Assembly: GCA_023333565.1 (NCBI GenBank)
Contig: JAJKFH010000913.1
Span: forward strand, 62,001 to 126,000
DNA from: Puffinus mauretanicus
Lineage: Eukaryota; Chordata; Aves; Procellariiformes; Procellariidae
Direction of reading: 5' to 3'
DNA: 64,000 nucleotides
Under the pieces are notes generated by a model. The model was not told the DNA's origin and ran no database searches. It was given only the letters and a program-made list of their open reading frames with translations. The stretch's first letter is position 1. Each line of letters opens with the position of its first letter. Made by a program: the position numbers and the translations under genes. Of the stretch, positions 49,701 to 61,700 are shown in pieces.

Positions 49701-52700
49701 ATACCTTGATTATTTACAAATAATAAGAGGATGCAATAAAAATGAGCTTAAATTCTATTTGCATTATATTATTTCCTTATCCTTATGTACAATGTGGTAA
49801 CTAGTAGCTCATACTCACTTTGTTGTAATATTTTTTTATAGAAAGACACAGCATTTGAACAAAACAAATATTTTTCAAGACACCTTGTGAAGGTTTTGTT
49901 TTCTACACCTCCTGTGTGAGATGTTTGAAGGACTTTAACTGATAGATAAAGCATCGCCAGAGTGCTACTATCTTTTTATTGTTTGCTTTCATGAGACCCA
50001 TTTGGGCATCAAGATCTGTTCCTTTCTTACAGGAAATTCATAATAAGGTTGTCAAAGTTTAACTTAGTTTCAGCAAGCAAACAAACAAATTGGTGAAGAC
50101 AAGGTAATAATTGTCTCCAGCCTTGAACTGAACCAGATCTTCAGCCACATAGCTATGCCAGTTAAGAAACTCAATTGCTTTGTGAATGTAGAGGGAGCAC
50201 AGTGCTCCTTGAAGGTGGCCTACAAAACTGGAGAATGTTGGCTGCGAACAGCCCTTGCACATAACCGATTTATCCTCTGTTAGCTTTCATTTGTATCCTT
50301 CATTCATCCTGTTGTCCTTCATACCAAGTTTATGACCAGGGACCACCAACCTTTATCCTATGCTGTACCTGATGACATTCTTTGTTAAAAAACAAAGTCA
50401 CATTAAATGTCACATTCACATATAGGCGAAGTGTAATGGAATTTCTCCTGGTTTTAACATTTAATTAAAATTTAAGAAGAGATAGTGAAGTATTCACTGG
50501 AAGCCTTGAGTGAGTGTTATGAACAGATGAGTGCTTATTGGCACCTATACACGTGCACAGACGCACGTGTAAATTTCTCTGAGGTAATTTTTAGTGTTAG
50601 TCTCATTTTCATTATGATCTGTTTTAAGCAGATGTAAAAGTACAGAGTTCCTCTTGCAAACTACAAATGTTAAAGGTCAGTGTAGAAAGTCAAGCCTTTT
50701 TCAACAGCTGGTGATCTTATAAGAATTGCTGATGACATTTTACAGTTGTGGAGTAGTAAGAGATTCAATAATTCATTTTCATTGTTCTTCTAAATGGGAA
50801 GACTTCGATGTTGCAGGGCAGTCCCAAAGTATTTTTACAGTATAATTTTAAAGGAGGAAAAAAAGTGGGGGGGGGAACATGATAAAAGTGAATAAGAAGG
50901 ATTTGATTTTTTTTAATTTTGTGAGAGAGTCTGGGGAGCGTGAGTTTGGATTAACCAAGACAGGAAGTCAAGGAAACAAAATCTAACTGAAATATTTTAC
51001 TGGTAGGCTATTTTGAATGTAAGTCACTTGCAGACTGGATACACTTGTAGTTTGGGAGACGTAAATGGAAAAGGTAATAAAAGTGATGTTTTTTCTTTGA
51101 TAGAGGAAATATGTCTGGCATTTGCAATTAAGATTCTCATCTTTGGATTTCTAGAGAATCTTGAGGTGGTCTTAAAAGACAAAGTAGTGGCTGTATTTAT
51201 GTATAATGGTTTTGTCTTATTTGGGCCATGGAAGTATGTAATTTTTCCCATGAAATTGTGTATTTGGGATGCAGTAACATTTACATACAAGAATCATTAT
51301 AGTATACCTCTGCAAACTCTTTTATTATGCCATTCACATAAACACTATTAAGTGATGCATTGTTCTGCTTCACATCTGAGAGAATAGATATGATGGACAG
51401 ACAGTCAAAGTAATACTGTAATCTGTTGGGGAATGGCTTACAGATAGCTTCAGGAACATGTGGAAGAACAAAGAAGGGTGCATAAGTAATACTGCTGTAT
51501 ATGAGGCTTATGCACTATTGAAAAGAGTTCAAATTTAAATGTACAGGAGTTTGATGATAAGAAAAAATGGTTTTTAAAAATCCTAAATCCTCTGAATACA
51601 GACTTTCCTGTTCTGTACAATTTTAATTGCAGTCTACAGTACAAACTAATTAGTGCATACATTTCATGGTTTAGCTAAATGTTTGGGACGATGCTTTCCT
51701 CAGATAGAATAACCTGTCAGAAAAGCCATGTAAACGTGCAGTATTTATAGTAATCACTCACTAAGTATTTAGTAGCCTGAGATGTACTCAGAAGCAACTA
51801 CATCAAACCTTGGTTCCATTTTCCCGTGCTTGATTCCTCTGTGGGGAGGCGTTGATACACTGACAGTCTCAGTACAATTACTTGCTGTATATATCTAATT
51901 ACAGATACTGTAACTTACCTGCACACCAACATTTGAAGAGGAAGAAGGCAGCCTTCTTGCATGGTTGCTGGTGTTGTTTGTATGTTTGTAGTAATAAATA
52001 GAAAAGCACAAGTAGTCAAAATTGTACTTACGGTATCGATGGGTAATACGATCAAAAGGATGAAGCATTTTCAATACAGAAAGAAATATTTCTGAGTTAC
52101 TGGGAAAAAGAAGCTGTCAGCCAGAATAGGTGCTGGGAAAAGTGTGTTTGTATGTGATTTTGTGTGGAAGCATGCAAGACATTGGCTTTTGAATGCTGTA
52201 GCTGGACCTGTCTCGTTCTAAATGTCTGTTGGATCTGTGGAGGACATTTCATTAGAAGTGCTGCCTAAGTCGTCCTGCATGTTTGCTTTATATTTTTCAC
52301 TGGGAAAAATAAATGTGTACGTATTTAGGTGAACAGTACTTCAATGCAATATTCTGTGGTTTCTTGTTAAAGGAATTAAGGGTATACAGGGTCCTGACAG
52401 AGTTGCATCATAAATACCTTTTGTCTGTGAAATGTACTATCAGTATGTCCATTGGTCATACAAAGTCTAAGTGACTTTGATTTAAAGAGCAATTCTAGCT
52501 TTTCTCAAGGGATGGTGAGAATAATGGCGCCTAGAATACCACATGCAAACCAAAAGATAGTTATTTCATTTACCAGCCTATTCATCACAACTGTCATTTT
52601 CTTTATAATTAAAATCCGATCTCTGAAGAACAAGCAGCTTCTGAAGATCAGCAGTACTGCACGTTGCTAGATTGTGTCATTCAGGAAAAAAGTTTTATTT

Positions 52701-53905
52701 CGGTTTGAATGTCTAACGTGAATTATGATTTGTTTAAGAGTGTGCTACTCCTGGCTTCTGTGATTTAATGTGGTTAGCCTTTCAGAAAATGAAAGCTATA
52801 TTTTAGTAGCTCAAAAACACGATATGTGATGTGTGGGACATATACAGTATAATTATGAAACTAATGAGGGGTGGCTTACCAATGTGATTGGTGAAGATCT
52901 GCTCCAGTAGCTCCTGTTAATGAACTGTCTGTCTATGCCAACGCTAAGCTTGGAAGGGTTTATATACTGGACGGTTGGTTAGATTGGAATGAGAATCTTC
53001 TCATGATCCCATAAATGAACTGGATTTTATGGCAGTTATACTTGCCTTCAAAACTAACTTGACTGAAAATCTATTTACTAATTCTTCTTGAACATTAAAA
53101 CACATTAACTTGTGGTAACTATCAGTATTAACACAAGTAAAGAAAGCCTTAACTGTGTCAGAGAAACAAACGAGGACCATATTCCTGATCCAGCCTGTGA
53201 TTGCAGCAAGACCGTATGTACTGACACAGTGGAACTACTGGTGTAGTTACGGGTGAAAGGAACAAAAGTCCAGTATACCAGTGATCTAGCTATACCATAT
53301 CTGACAAAGAATAGGTATTTCAAGGGATCACATAACAAAGACTGTGATGAACCATTATGAAATTACTTGACTACAGGGGAACTTGACTGTAATTTCTTCC
53401 TAGCTCCAGCAGTTAGTCGTTCTGCTTTCTCCTCTCACTTACACTAATGCAACCCTATTGATCTCTCTAACTCCGGGTTAGCTATTAGCAGCTGTTAGAT
53501 ATGCAGTTTAAGTGTTTGACGTACTACAGTTATAGGCCACTGGTTATAATTTACAGCTTAAAATATCACTATCGATTATCAAGGTCCAATGTATGCCACA
53601 GCAAGCTGAACCCAAATTTTACAGTAAAAATAACGTAGCAGATTGCAACACGTATGGCAACTTCAGGAAAATTAAAACAGATTTTATATGGAAATTAATA
53701 TGAAATGAAACTGTAATCTGTAAGTAGTCTTTAAGCCATTATGTTGGTCTTGAATCCATATGCATCGTTGTGTCCTAAAATTTTTAGCAATGAAGGTGCT
53801 AGAAATTTCTGTACTGACAATTCATTGGAGAAATTGTTGAAGGGAAAATATTCATCTGAAGGTTCTTTCACCTTTAGGACATAGCTGGGTCTTTCCCCAC
53901 ATTGA
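43741..53905. other. Long non-coding stretch, no gene seen
   Basis: Open frames of 110-136 codons occur at 44492-44902 (minus), 47121-47483 (plus) and 51013-51351 (plus). None shows a recognisable domain, splice boundaries or codon pattern that would make it a gene. Simple features: three TTGG units near 47396-47407 and a G9 run near 50866-50875. No RNA gene recognised. Confidence 0.5.
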
Positions 53906-53910
53906 ATGAT
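53906..53910. repeat. Target-site duplication of the fold-back LTR (left; right copy 54124-54128)
   Basis: ATGAT stands immediately before TGTCCTGG and immediately after CCAGGACA. Its exactness shows that the inverted-arm structure was present when the element inserted, rather than being produced later by rearrangement of a normal LTR. Confidence 0.85.
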
Positions 53911-53947
53911 TGTCCTGGTTTCAGCTGGGATAGAGTTAATTTTCTTC
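53911..53947 (+). repeat. Left inverted arm of the fold-back LTR
   Basis: 37 nt beginning TGTCCTGGTTTCAGCTGGGA, identical to the reverse complement of 54087-54123. The first mismatch is at 53948 against 54086. It corresponds to the U3 terminus of the LTR, the end recognised by retroviral integrase. Confidence 0.95.
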
Positions 53948-54086
53948 CTAGTAGCTGGTATAGTGTTGTGGTTTGGATTTAGTATGAGAAGAATGTTGAT
54001 AACACATTGATGTTTTAGTTGTTGCTGAGCAGTGCTTACATTATGTCAAGGACTTTTTAGCTTCCCTTGCTCTGCCACGTGCACAA

Positions 54087-54123
54087 GAAGAAAATTAACT
54101 CTATCCCAGCTGAAACCAGGACA
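54087..54123 (-). repeat. Right inverted arm of the fold-back LTR
   Basis: 37 nt ending CAGCTGAAACCAGGACA, the exact reverse complement of the left arm. The junction with the forward LTR text lies in CACAAGAAGAAAATT, where GAAG could belong to either strand of the parental LTR, a microhomology expected for template switching. Confidence 0.95.
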
Positions 54124-54128
54124 ATGAT

Positions 54129-55329
54129 ATAGCAAGTAACTTAAGTAGGTGGGATAAACCCATGACTTGATAGTTTCTTAAGCATCACCAGTAAGTGACT
54201 AAAAAACTTAAATCATCAACCTTATTGTTGATAAATCATCATGTATTTTTCTTTAAAACTGCGAGTGTTTAAATGCAGTTATTATTGTTTTGTTAAATGA
54301 AAGCCTAAATAATTTATTTCTGTTGCAAAGTTTCAGTTTTGTGGCAAATACTTACACATTTGACTTAAATGCTAAATTAGTGACAGAATTTTACATTCTC
54401 ATCTGAGGATATGCTATTTGGAAGCAAAATTAAAAGGAAGTTGGATTGCAAAAAGCATTTCAATTACTGGCTAATACAACTGCATGGAATAGTCTTCTTT
54501 CCCTACTGAAAGAGATGTATGTACCCATTAAGTAACAAGCAGCAAGAAACTTCCTTATCGCTGAGGAGAATAGTGTCCACTAGAAGTTAAAGACTCGTTA
54601 ATTTGCTTACCTTAGTTGGATTTTAGCTGGGGTCATTTTTATTTCTGGATTTATTATCGATCAAAAATTACTGGTTTCTTTAGTTGTTCTGAGAACCAAT
54701 CTGAAAAATGAGGCTGTAGTCAAGGCATTGGAAGTAATCAAATACTGATGTAACAAAAAAGGACCGTAACTGAAAATTAATGGATACCTTTTATTGGATT
54801 TTTCTACAGGGGAAAAAGGATAAGGTAGTTGAATGATTATCTCACATTATGGATGCTCCATTCCAAGCCAGAGTTGAAAAGTGCTGGCAAAGGAGAGCGT
54901 GGGTGCTTGCAGTGCCAGTAATGCTTCTGACATTGCAGTATGCTACATCTCCCTCTTCGTGGGTCCAGATTCTGTTACCTTATAAAGGCACAGCTTCCCC
55001 CACCATTGCTGTATCTTGTTAGTGTATGCAGGGATGTTAGGTTCTTTCAGTGATATTTAATTCCTGTGCAAACTGCCAGAACAAAGCCTATGCATCACGT
55101 TCCAGGCAGGTAGTCCTTTGCATTTCAGTGTGTGTGTTAGTAAGAAAGGCGGTTTATGGTTTTATTTTAAAAAATGGTTTAAATATAAACGGATTTGAAG
55201 TATATAGAAGTTTTTTAAGAAGAAAAGATTATTGAAAAATACTTTTTAGTGCAATTTTCTCATTTGGACTTACTTCACTCAAAAGTGAAAATTTTTGAGG
55301 AAATTTTTCTCCAGGAAAAAATAATTTCT
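54129..55329. other. Non-coding stretch, no gene seen
   Basis: AT-rich sequence without recognisable exon, RNA gene or repeat. Confidence 0.55.
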
Positions 55330-55720
55330 TAATAGGATATGGTGGTTTACCCCAGCCCTCTTCATAGGCTGGTTGTCCCCCATCTGAGTGTGTCTTTTCC
55401 TTGGCACTTCCCTGACGCTTCCAAACCTGAGGCTGTGGTGTTCTGCTGCTTGGGTGGTTTGCACTTGCTGATGTTAAGCATTGCAAAACAGGCAGCTGTC
55501 CTTAAGGGGGCTTCTCTGCCGCAGCTGTCATCCTCAAGTGTCCCTGCTTCCACTCCCCCTGCCCTCCCCCCCCCCATTTTTGGGGGTTGGGGTTCCCCCC
55601 CCTTCCTGCTTTTTCAGCAAGACTCCCTCTCCGTTTGAGGTGGCCCGTCTTACTGAGACAGGTGAGAGACTGCGTTTGTTTTCAAAGGCCGTGGCTGTCT
55701 TTCCCAAGAGAGGCTAAGCC
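55330..55720. other. GC-richer block with G/C hairpin tract
   Basis: About 390 bp, visibly richer in G and C than its surroundings and open in several frames on both strands. Its centre (55566-55602) holds C10, then G5-TT-G4, then TT and C8. A donor-like ACAG/GTGAGA lies at 55658-55667. The open frames (for example 55339-55638 plus, 55229-55486 minus) give proline- and serine-rich or low-information translations that I do not recognise. It could be a weak promoter or exon region, or an unclassified repeat. None of these can be decided by eye. Confidence 0.35.
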
Positions 55721-58700
55721 GATCAGCAGTTTTTGCATACGTTACATTCCCTTTTATTTAAAAAACAAACCTTAGAGGAAGTCCAAAGCTGATTATATTT
55801 GTCCTCACAGGCAGCGGTTAACACTGGAATGAGGTGAATGACTTACACAATTAAATGTTATTTGAAGCCGTAGAGATTTTATTCATAAACATGACCCATG
55901 CTCACTGTTGTTTATCTTGCTTGAGAGAAGAGGGAACCGGGCCTGTACAAAAAGAAAGTGGGCTTTATGGAATGTGCGTAAGTTATGTGTATGCATGTGC
56001 CATGTGCAGAATTAATACAGTGCATTACAAGTAGTGGCAGTGACTATCTGTCACAGTAGAATTAATTACTTGGCTTTAATTAGAGGTTCTGACACTTCAG
56101 ATACTGATTTTTTTGATGGGTTGGTTGATTTCTTTATAAGGTCTCAATATTTTTCCCTAGTAAAACTAATTTAATGAGATTTATTCCACTTCACCTGGAG
56201 CCCTGCAAAGGGAAGCCATCCTAGGAAGAACAAGAGCAAGTCACTGGGAGCCTGTTCCCTGGGAGGGCTGCTCGGGCAGGGGCCCCCGAGCACGCTGGCC
56301 TTCAGCAGGGTTGTCAGTGCACGAAGGAGAGAGTGCACATGCAAGAGAGAGTACGCTCCTATGACCTGTGCTGCACAAGTGCTGTACAGCAGCGCTGCTG
56401 GTGATGCCTCTTGAATGCGGGTAATTCCCTACTCCCCCTTTTACACCAGGCTTTGTTAGTTAGCTCCTTCTTGGTTTGCGCATTGTTTTCCCAGCAGCAT
56501 TTGCAGTGTAGCAAAAGCAGCATATGAAACTGAGGTCATTTACAGAGATACTCATCTGGAGACTCTTTATTTAAACGATATGTGGAGGAATTGTATCTGG
56601 GCAAATAAGATCATGTTCTGCCGCATTTAATAGAGAGAATGGTATAGTCAGTTTGATAATAGTTTTCCTTTACTTTCTGCTGCGGAGAAGGAGGAAGCTG
56701 GTGAAGCTTAATTGCTCTATCGTAGAAAATATGCACATCTATGAATTGCCAGATACAGTTCACTGTAAGTAGTTTACTATGTAACTTGACATTTAAATTT
56801 TTAAAAAAGATTTCCTTATCTTGTATCTTTGCTTCATTTTCTGGATGAGGTAATACTGTTCTGCTTCTGAGTACATGAGCTAACCTCGTCTTTGTAACAA
56901 AGGGATAAAAAGATTTATCATTAAAAAAATTGAGCATAAACGAATGTGGCTCATCATTTTAATCATAGGTCAGGTCATCAGATCTGCTGTATTTTGGCAC
57001 AGCCATATGGCACTTAAACCTAAGTGCTTCCTCTATGAATTAATAAGTATACTTGCTAATTTTATTCTTATGTATGAAGGCAAAAGTCTGTTAAATGTTT
57101 TAATCCAATCACATGAATTTGTATCTTGAAATATTGCTAGACATTTGACAATGACTGATTTGATTACCCTGGTTTCATTAGTCACAGGGAGAGTTAGACA
57201 TTTTGGAGAGTTTACTTTCATAAATGTGCATCTTTAGTTTATAGCCTTTTGCATATCAGTAATTTTTCTCCCTATTTCCTTTGCTGTTGTAACATTGAAA
57301 ATGAAAGCAGTGATGTGACAGGGCAAACAGAATTAAAGGATAGAAAACGTGATTTTCTCATAGAGGTCACTTCCTGGCAGAAGTAAGATGTTGCTGGTAA
57401 CACAGTTGGTACAGGTCCTGGTGTTGGCTCTGGTCCTGACTGGCTCTTCTTGGAGCTTAAGATACGATTAAAAAAAAAATGCAAACAGCATTTGGAATTG
57501 AGCTTAAGTTATGCTGCTGGTCAGGCTGGGACAACCATCAGAACAACAGCCTCGAGCGCTTCTGAGTTTTGCTCTGCTTGATCCAGAGCCTTTTAGGGGA
57601 GGCCTCCAGACACCAGTAACTTTCTACAGGATCTCATGGTAAGCTTCCAAATGAGTTATAAGGGATCTGCCAAACCCATAGTTGGGTGATTTGAAGGTGC
57701 AATATAAACAAACATTTAAAACATTAATTGAAAAATTAACTTTGAAAGGTGAGAGGTCATCCCAGTGCAGGGCAACGGCTTTCAAAATAGTTATTAGTCC
57801 CCACCTTAAACAGCCTCTCTTTCTCAACTGGAAAAACACATTTGCAGTCTGTTCCATAATAGCCCTTTAATCCAACCAGTCTGTCTCAGAAGCCTGTGTA
57901 CAACCAAATAATCTAAAATTAATAATCTCAAATGTATGAAGACTTGAAATTAAAATCTTTTTTCTCCTGGCTGCACGGGTCCCATATATTACCCCTATTG
58001 GTTTTCTTTTTCGAACAAGAAATTACTGGTTTGGGGTTTTTTTCTCATTGTGGAAGAGAGGAAAGTTTTCCATAGAGACTTAAATTAGCTATGCAAAATG
58101 TGGACATCACTCAAAGATGACACCGTATCAGGTATTTTAGAGTTTTGTCTGATGTAATAAGTAAGCATTTTACCATCTGCCTTAAAGCTACACTGTTTTG
58201 AACAAGTGTGGCAAGACCTTGAACTCAATTTTCTGAGACATTGAAGAAGTAAAGTTCTACTCTGTTATTACAAAGTTTCCCTAAAACTGGCTTGAATAAC
58301 CACTGGGATGTTTCCCCATCAAGTGGGCTTCTCCAAGGAGCTTCAGCGCCCGGCTTTTACAAGAGGTTTTGTCATGGCCTGGGGATCTGTCTAGATTCAC
58401 ACATGACTGGAGAGTCCTTAGTTGCCCGGTATTACTTGTTATATGATGTAAGTTAACACAGTCTTTCCCTGGGAGCTGGGCTGGCACAGGTCTAGTTCTA
58501 GAATAAGAGATGAGTAAAAGGCTACTCAACATCGTCTTCTCTTTTTGCTTACTGCACTGTTGAAGTAGCACCAAAAGCTTTTCAAACTATTTAGAATTTA
58601 GCTTAATGTGGCCTTCAGGAATTCTCTGAGGAATTCTTACTCTAGTGGCATTTTATTTCGGAGGATAGTACACCAGTTATCCCGTCAGTGGGCACAAGCA

Positions 58701-61700
58701 TGCTTTTTATTATTGTGATCGTTTGCGTTGACTGTTTAGTCTGGTTGTAGCTGTAGTGATGTCCCTGGCTTAGAAATTGATGACTTCCTGAAGACAAAAG
58801 TTGTGTAACATAGATGACTATTTTGTTGCAATTCAATTCAAACTGTTAATGATACATGGAGTCCAATTCAACATAATGTTTAAGACTAATTTCACATGTG
58901 CTTAAGCCTTGGCATAAAACCAGGCACATGCTTAAATGCTTTCCTTAATTAAAGCTCTATATTAGGACTTACAAAATACTTTTACTACTTTTCTTTGGGT
59001 TTATGAGGGGTTTTTTTCAGTTTGGCACAGAGTAAAGTTAAAATACTGCAAGTGAAGTAAAATTGATGGAGATGGGGACACCAGGCTGGCAAGTACATGT
59101 TCATTAAAAACAGATTAGCTATAAACAGGCTCTGGTAATCCTGTAATCAAGACTTGATACACAAACTCATGGAAATGCTAAACATGTGCTGTAAGTAAAT
59201 AGATTATTAATTTTCTTTATTCTAATATATGTGCCTTAGTGAGAAATTATATTTCTCCTGAAAGATCATTTTCTTATTGTCTTAAGATTGCACCTCCTTT
59301 GCAGCTGCATGACGTGTAGGAAATGAAGAGATAATTAATAGTGTGAAGGTAGAGTTGGTCCCCTGAGAGAGAGAACTTCACACCACAGTCTCAGGTCTGT
59401 TAGTAAATACTGCAGCAATTGGCAGATATTGAAGCTGAGGGACGGAGCATTCCTTTAGCCCCCTTTATTCCTAAAATGTTGCTGGAGGAATAATGACGAC
59501 CATGGGATAAGTGGAAATCTATATACAGCAAAGATTGATACCTCATACCACAATGGGCATTTTTAGCTTCCTTCCTAATAAATTTGATTAGATTTCTCAA
59601 GAAGCATCTGAGGTGGAATGAAAAGGGGGAGGAGTGTTTTGTATAAGAGATTTGAAAAGATTCATTACTAGGGATTACGCTTAATGAAACACATCCTGAG
59701 TTTGAGGCCGTGTGGTTGGTGTGCTTAATATGTACAAATTAAATCTTTTCCTGGAAATATACTAGTAAAAACCAATGAATTAAACATCAGGACCAAGAGA
59801 TGTTGGCTTATTAATATAATGTAACCCTATTTAGAGCATTCCAATTTACTGAACACAGATGTTGCCAGTAAAATAATTAGAGGAAAAAATTTAGCATCCA
59901 GCAGAATATCAAATGTATTAAATATCAAAGTTTAATAAAGATTTAAAACCCTATTAAAAGTTAAGTAAAAGGATTAGTGGAGAAAAATGTTACACAGTTT
60001 TATGGTATTTCATGTAGCTAAACTCTGGAAAATGAAACTGTTCAAAAGTTTCTGTTCAAAATCAGTGTTCTGCAAATACATATCAAGAAACACAAAGCAT
60101 TGCTCTTTAGCTGTAATATATTTATATGTTTGATTTTTAATTTTTTTAAAAGAAGGTCTCATGAATAATATTCTCAGTGGGAACTCTGGAAAGTCATACT
60201 GTCACAGGCAAAACTGTTGGAGACCAGTAGCAAATTTGAACAGTAGAATGCATCGTAAGAGGGAGATTGTCGGGTGCACCCCATCAAGCTCACACTTGCT
60301 GCCTGCCTTCACATTCGCAGTTATACAGGCCATGCTCTCTATAGCAGACCTTATCATGATAAGTTTAACAGCCACTGATATTGAAGATGTTATTGATAAA
60401 ATAGTATGTCAGGAAATATTTTTTTTTAATGTATTTGGGAAGTAAACCTAGTGCCCTGAGCCTTATCTGAATTCCTTGTGTACTGTAGTTCATAGGACAG
60501 AATTAAATGGATGCTGATGTGAAGGTCTAATGAGTTTCTTTTGATGTCTTGGATGTTACTTGTTTTACCCTTGTGTTTTCTGCAGAGTCAGTAGGAACTC
60601 CTAGGTGGTATTACCATGTCATATCTTAGAAAGGACGGGAATACCTCACACCTCTGTTTACTCCTGCTTCTTTTATAGAGTATCTTTGGTTGCTGCTTCA
60701 TCATTCTCTCTGACTATGCGTATTGTGCCTAATCTTTTTTCGTCTGTGAACATGTTCCCTACTATATTGTGGCTAGTAGGGATTGTTGCTAGCATAGAAG
60801 ACACAAATGGCATTGGACTGGCTACTGGGCTCTGTTAGTTGTAGCTGTACATGCTAGTTGCTAGATCATTCTGAAGTCCTTACACCATGTTTTTATTGCT
60901 CTAAGTACATGCACTAACTGGATTACAACTAGTAGTGGTTACTCCTACACATGCTGTCATTGCAGCTTCTGTTTGTCACACAGACACTGACGTTAAGAGT
61001 TTACTGATTGACTTCTGGCTTTTGACCACTCAGCGAAGTGATGCTAGCAATCTTTTCAACTGACATGTCTCCCTGATCAGACATCCTGTCTCATGGATCA
61101 GACTGTTTTAATCAGTCTGTCTTTGCCTGTATTTAGGGCGATTCTAAATAGCAGTATCTATATGTTCTTAAAAATGTGGGCAGTTGGAGGATGGGCCTTT
61201 CATTATAATTCTTTTTTGAAGGACATATTATGTTACTTTTTCTCTTAGATCTTTTGCAGACTTGGAAGCCAAAGTTGTGGGTTTGACCAAGCCTTGCTTG
61301 TCCCTGAAGGCAGAAACCAGGGAAATGTGATAATAGTCACTGTAGAATGTAGTCACTATCTCTAGGTTTAAGGATTGCTGGTATAGTGATGTTACAGAAA
61401 TAAAAATTAGTACAATGAAAACATGCAGGAGGCATCGCAAGGAAGAACAGAAATGCAATTCTTGACAGAAAGGCATGGAAATAAAACCAGAGATTAAACA
61501 GGGATTGGGAAGAGGACTCTGAGGACAAAGAAGTATCAGAATATTAAGTCTAGCAAGATAAGAGTAGCAGGAAGTTAAGAATGTGGAGAAGAGAGGTCTG
61601 AAGAATAGACTTATGTACTACACAAGGACAAAGAACTCAGCGTATATTAAAAAATACTGCTACAAAGCATCTTCTGAGAAGTGTTCCATCTACTTTCATA

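Larger units (their letters stand above)
53911..54123 (+). mobile_element. Fold-back LTR mini-element with perfect 37-bp inverted ends
   Basis: 213 bp built from the same LTR family as the solo LTR at 32539. The left part (about 53911-54086) is the 5' portion of the LTR, including GGATTTAGTATGAG and GAATGTTGATAACAC, shared with one change or none. Instead of continuing into the rest of the LTR, the sequence switches near 54087 to the reverse complement of the LTR's own 5' end. Positions 53911-53947 and 54087-54123 are therefore perfect inverted repeats of 37 nt. The element starts TG and ends CA, and is flanked by ATGAT on both sides (53906-53910, 54124-54128). The TATA box, polyadenylation signal and LTR 3' end are missing. 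The flanking duplication implies it integrated in this form. Confidence 0.9.

Noticed and set aside
51013..51351. 112-codon open frame with hydrophobic segments
   Set aside because: Hydrophobicity is expected from T-rich DNA; an overlapping antisense frame of similar length is equally open, and no family is recognisable.
60161..60445. 94-codon open frame on the plus strand
   Set aside because: No domain or splice context; length is within chance for 64 kb of two-strand sequence.
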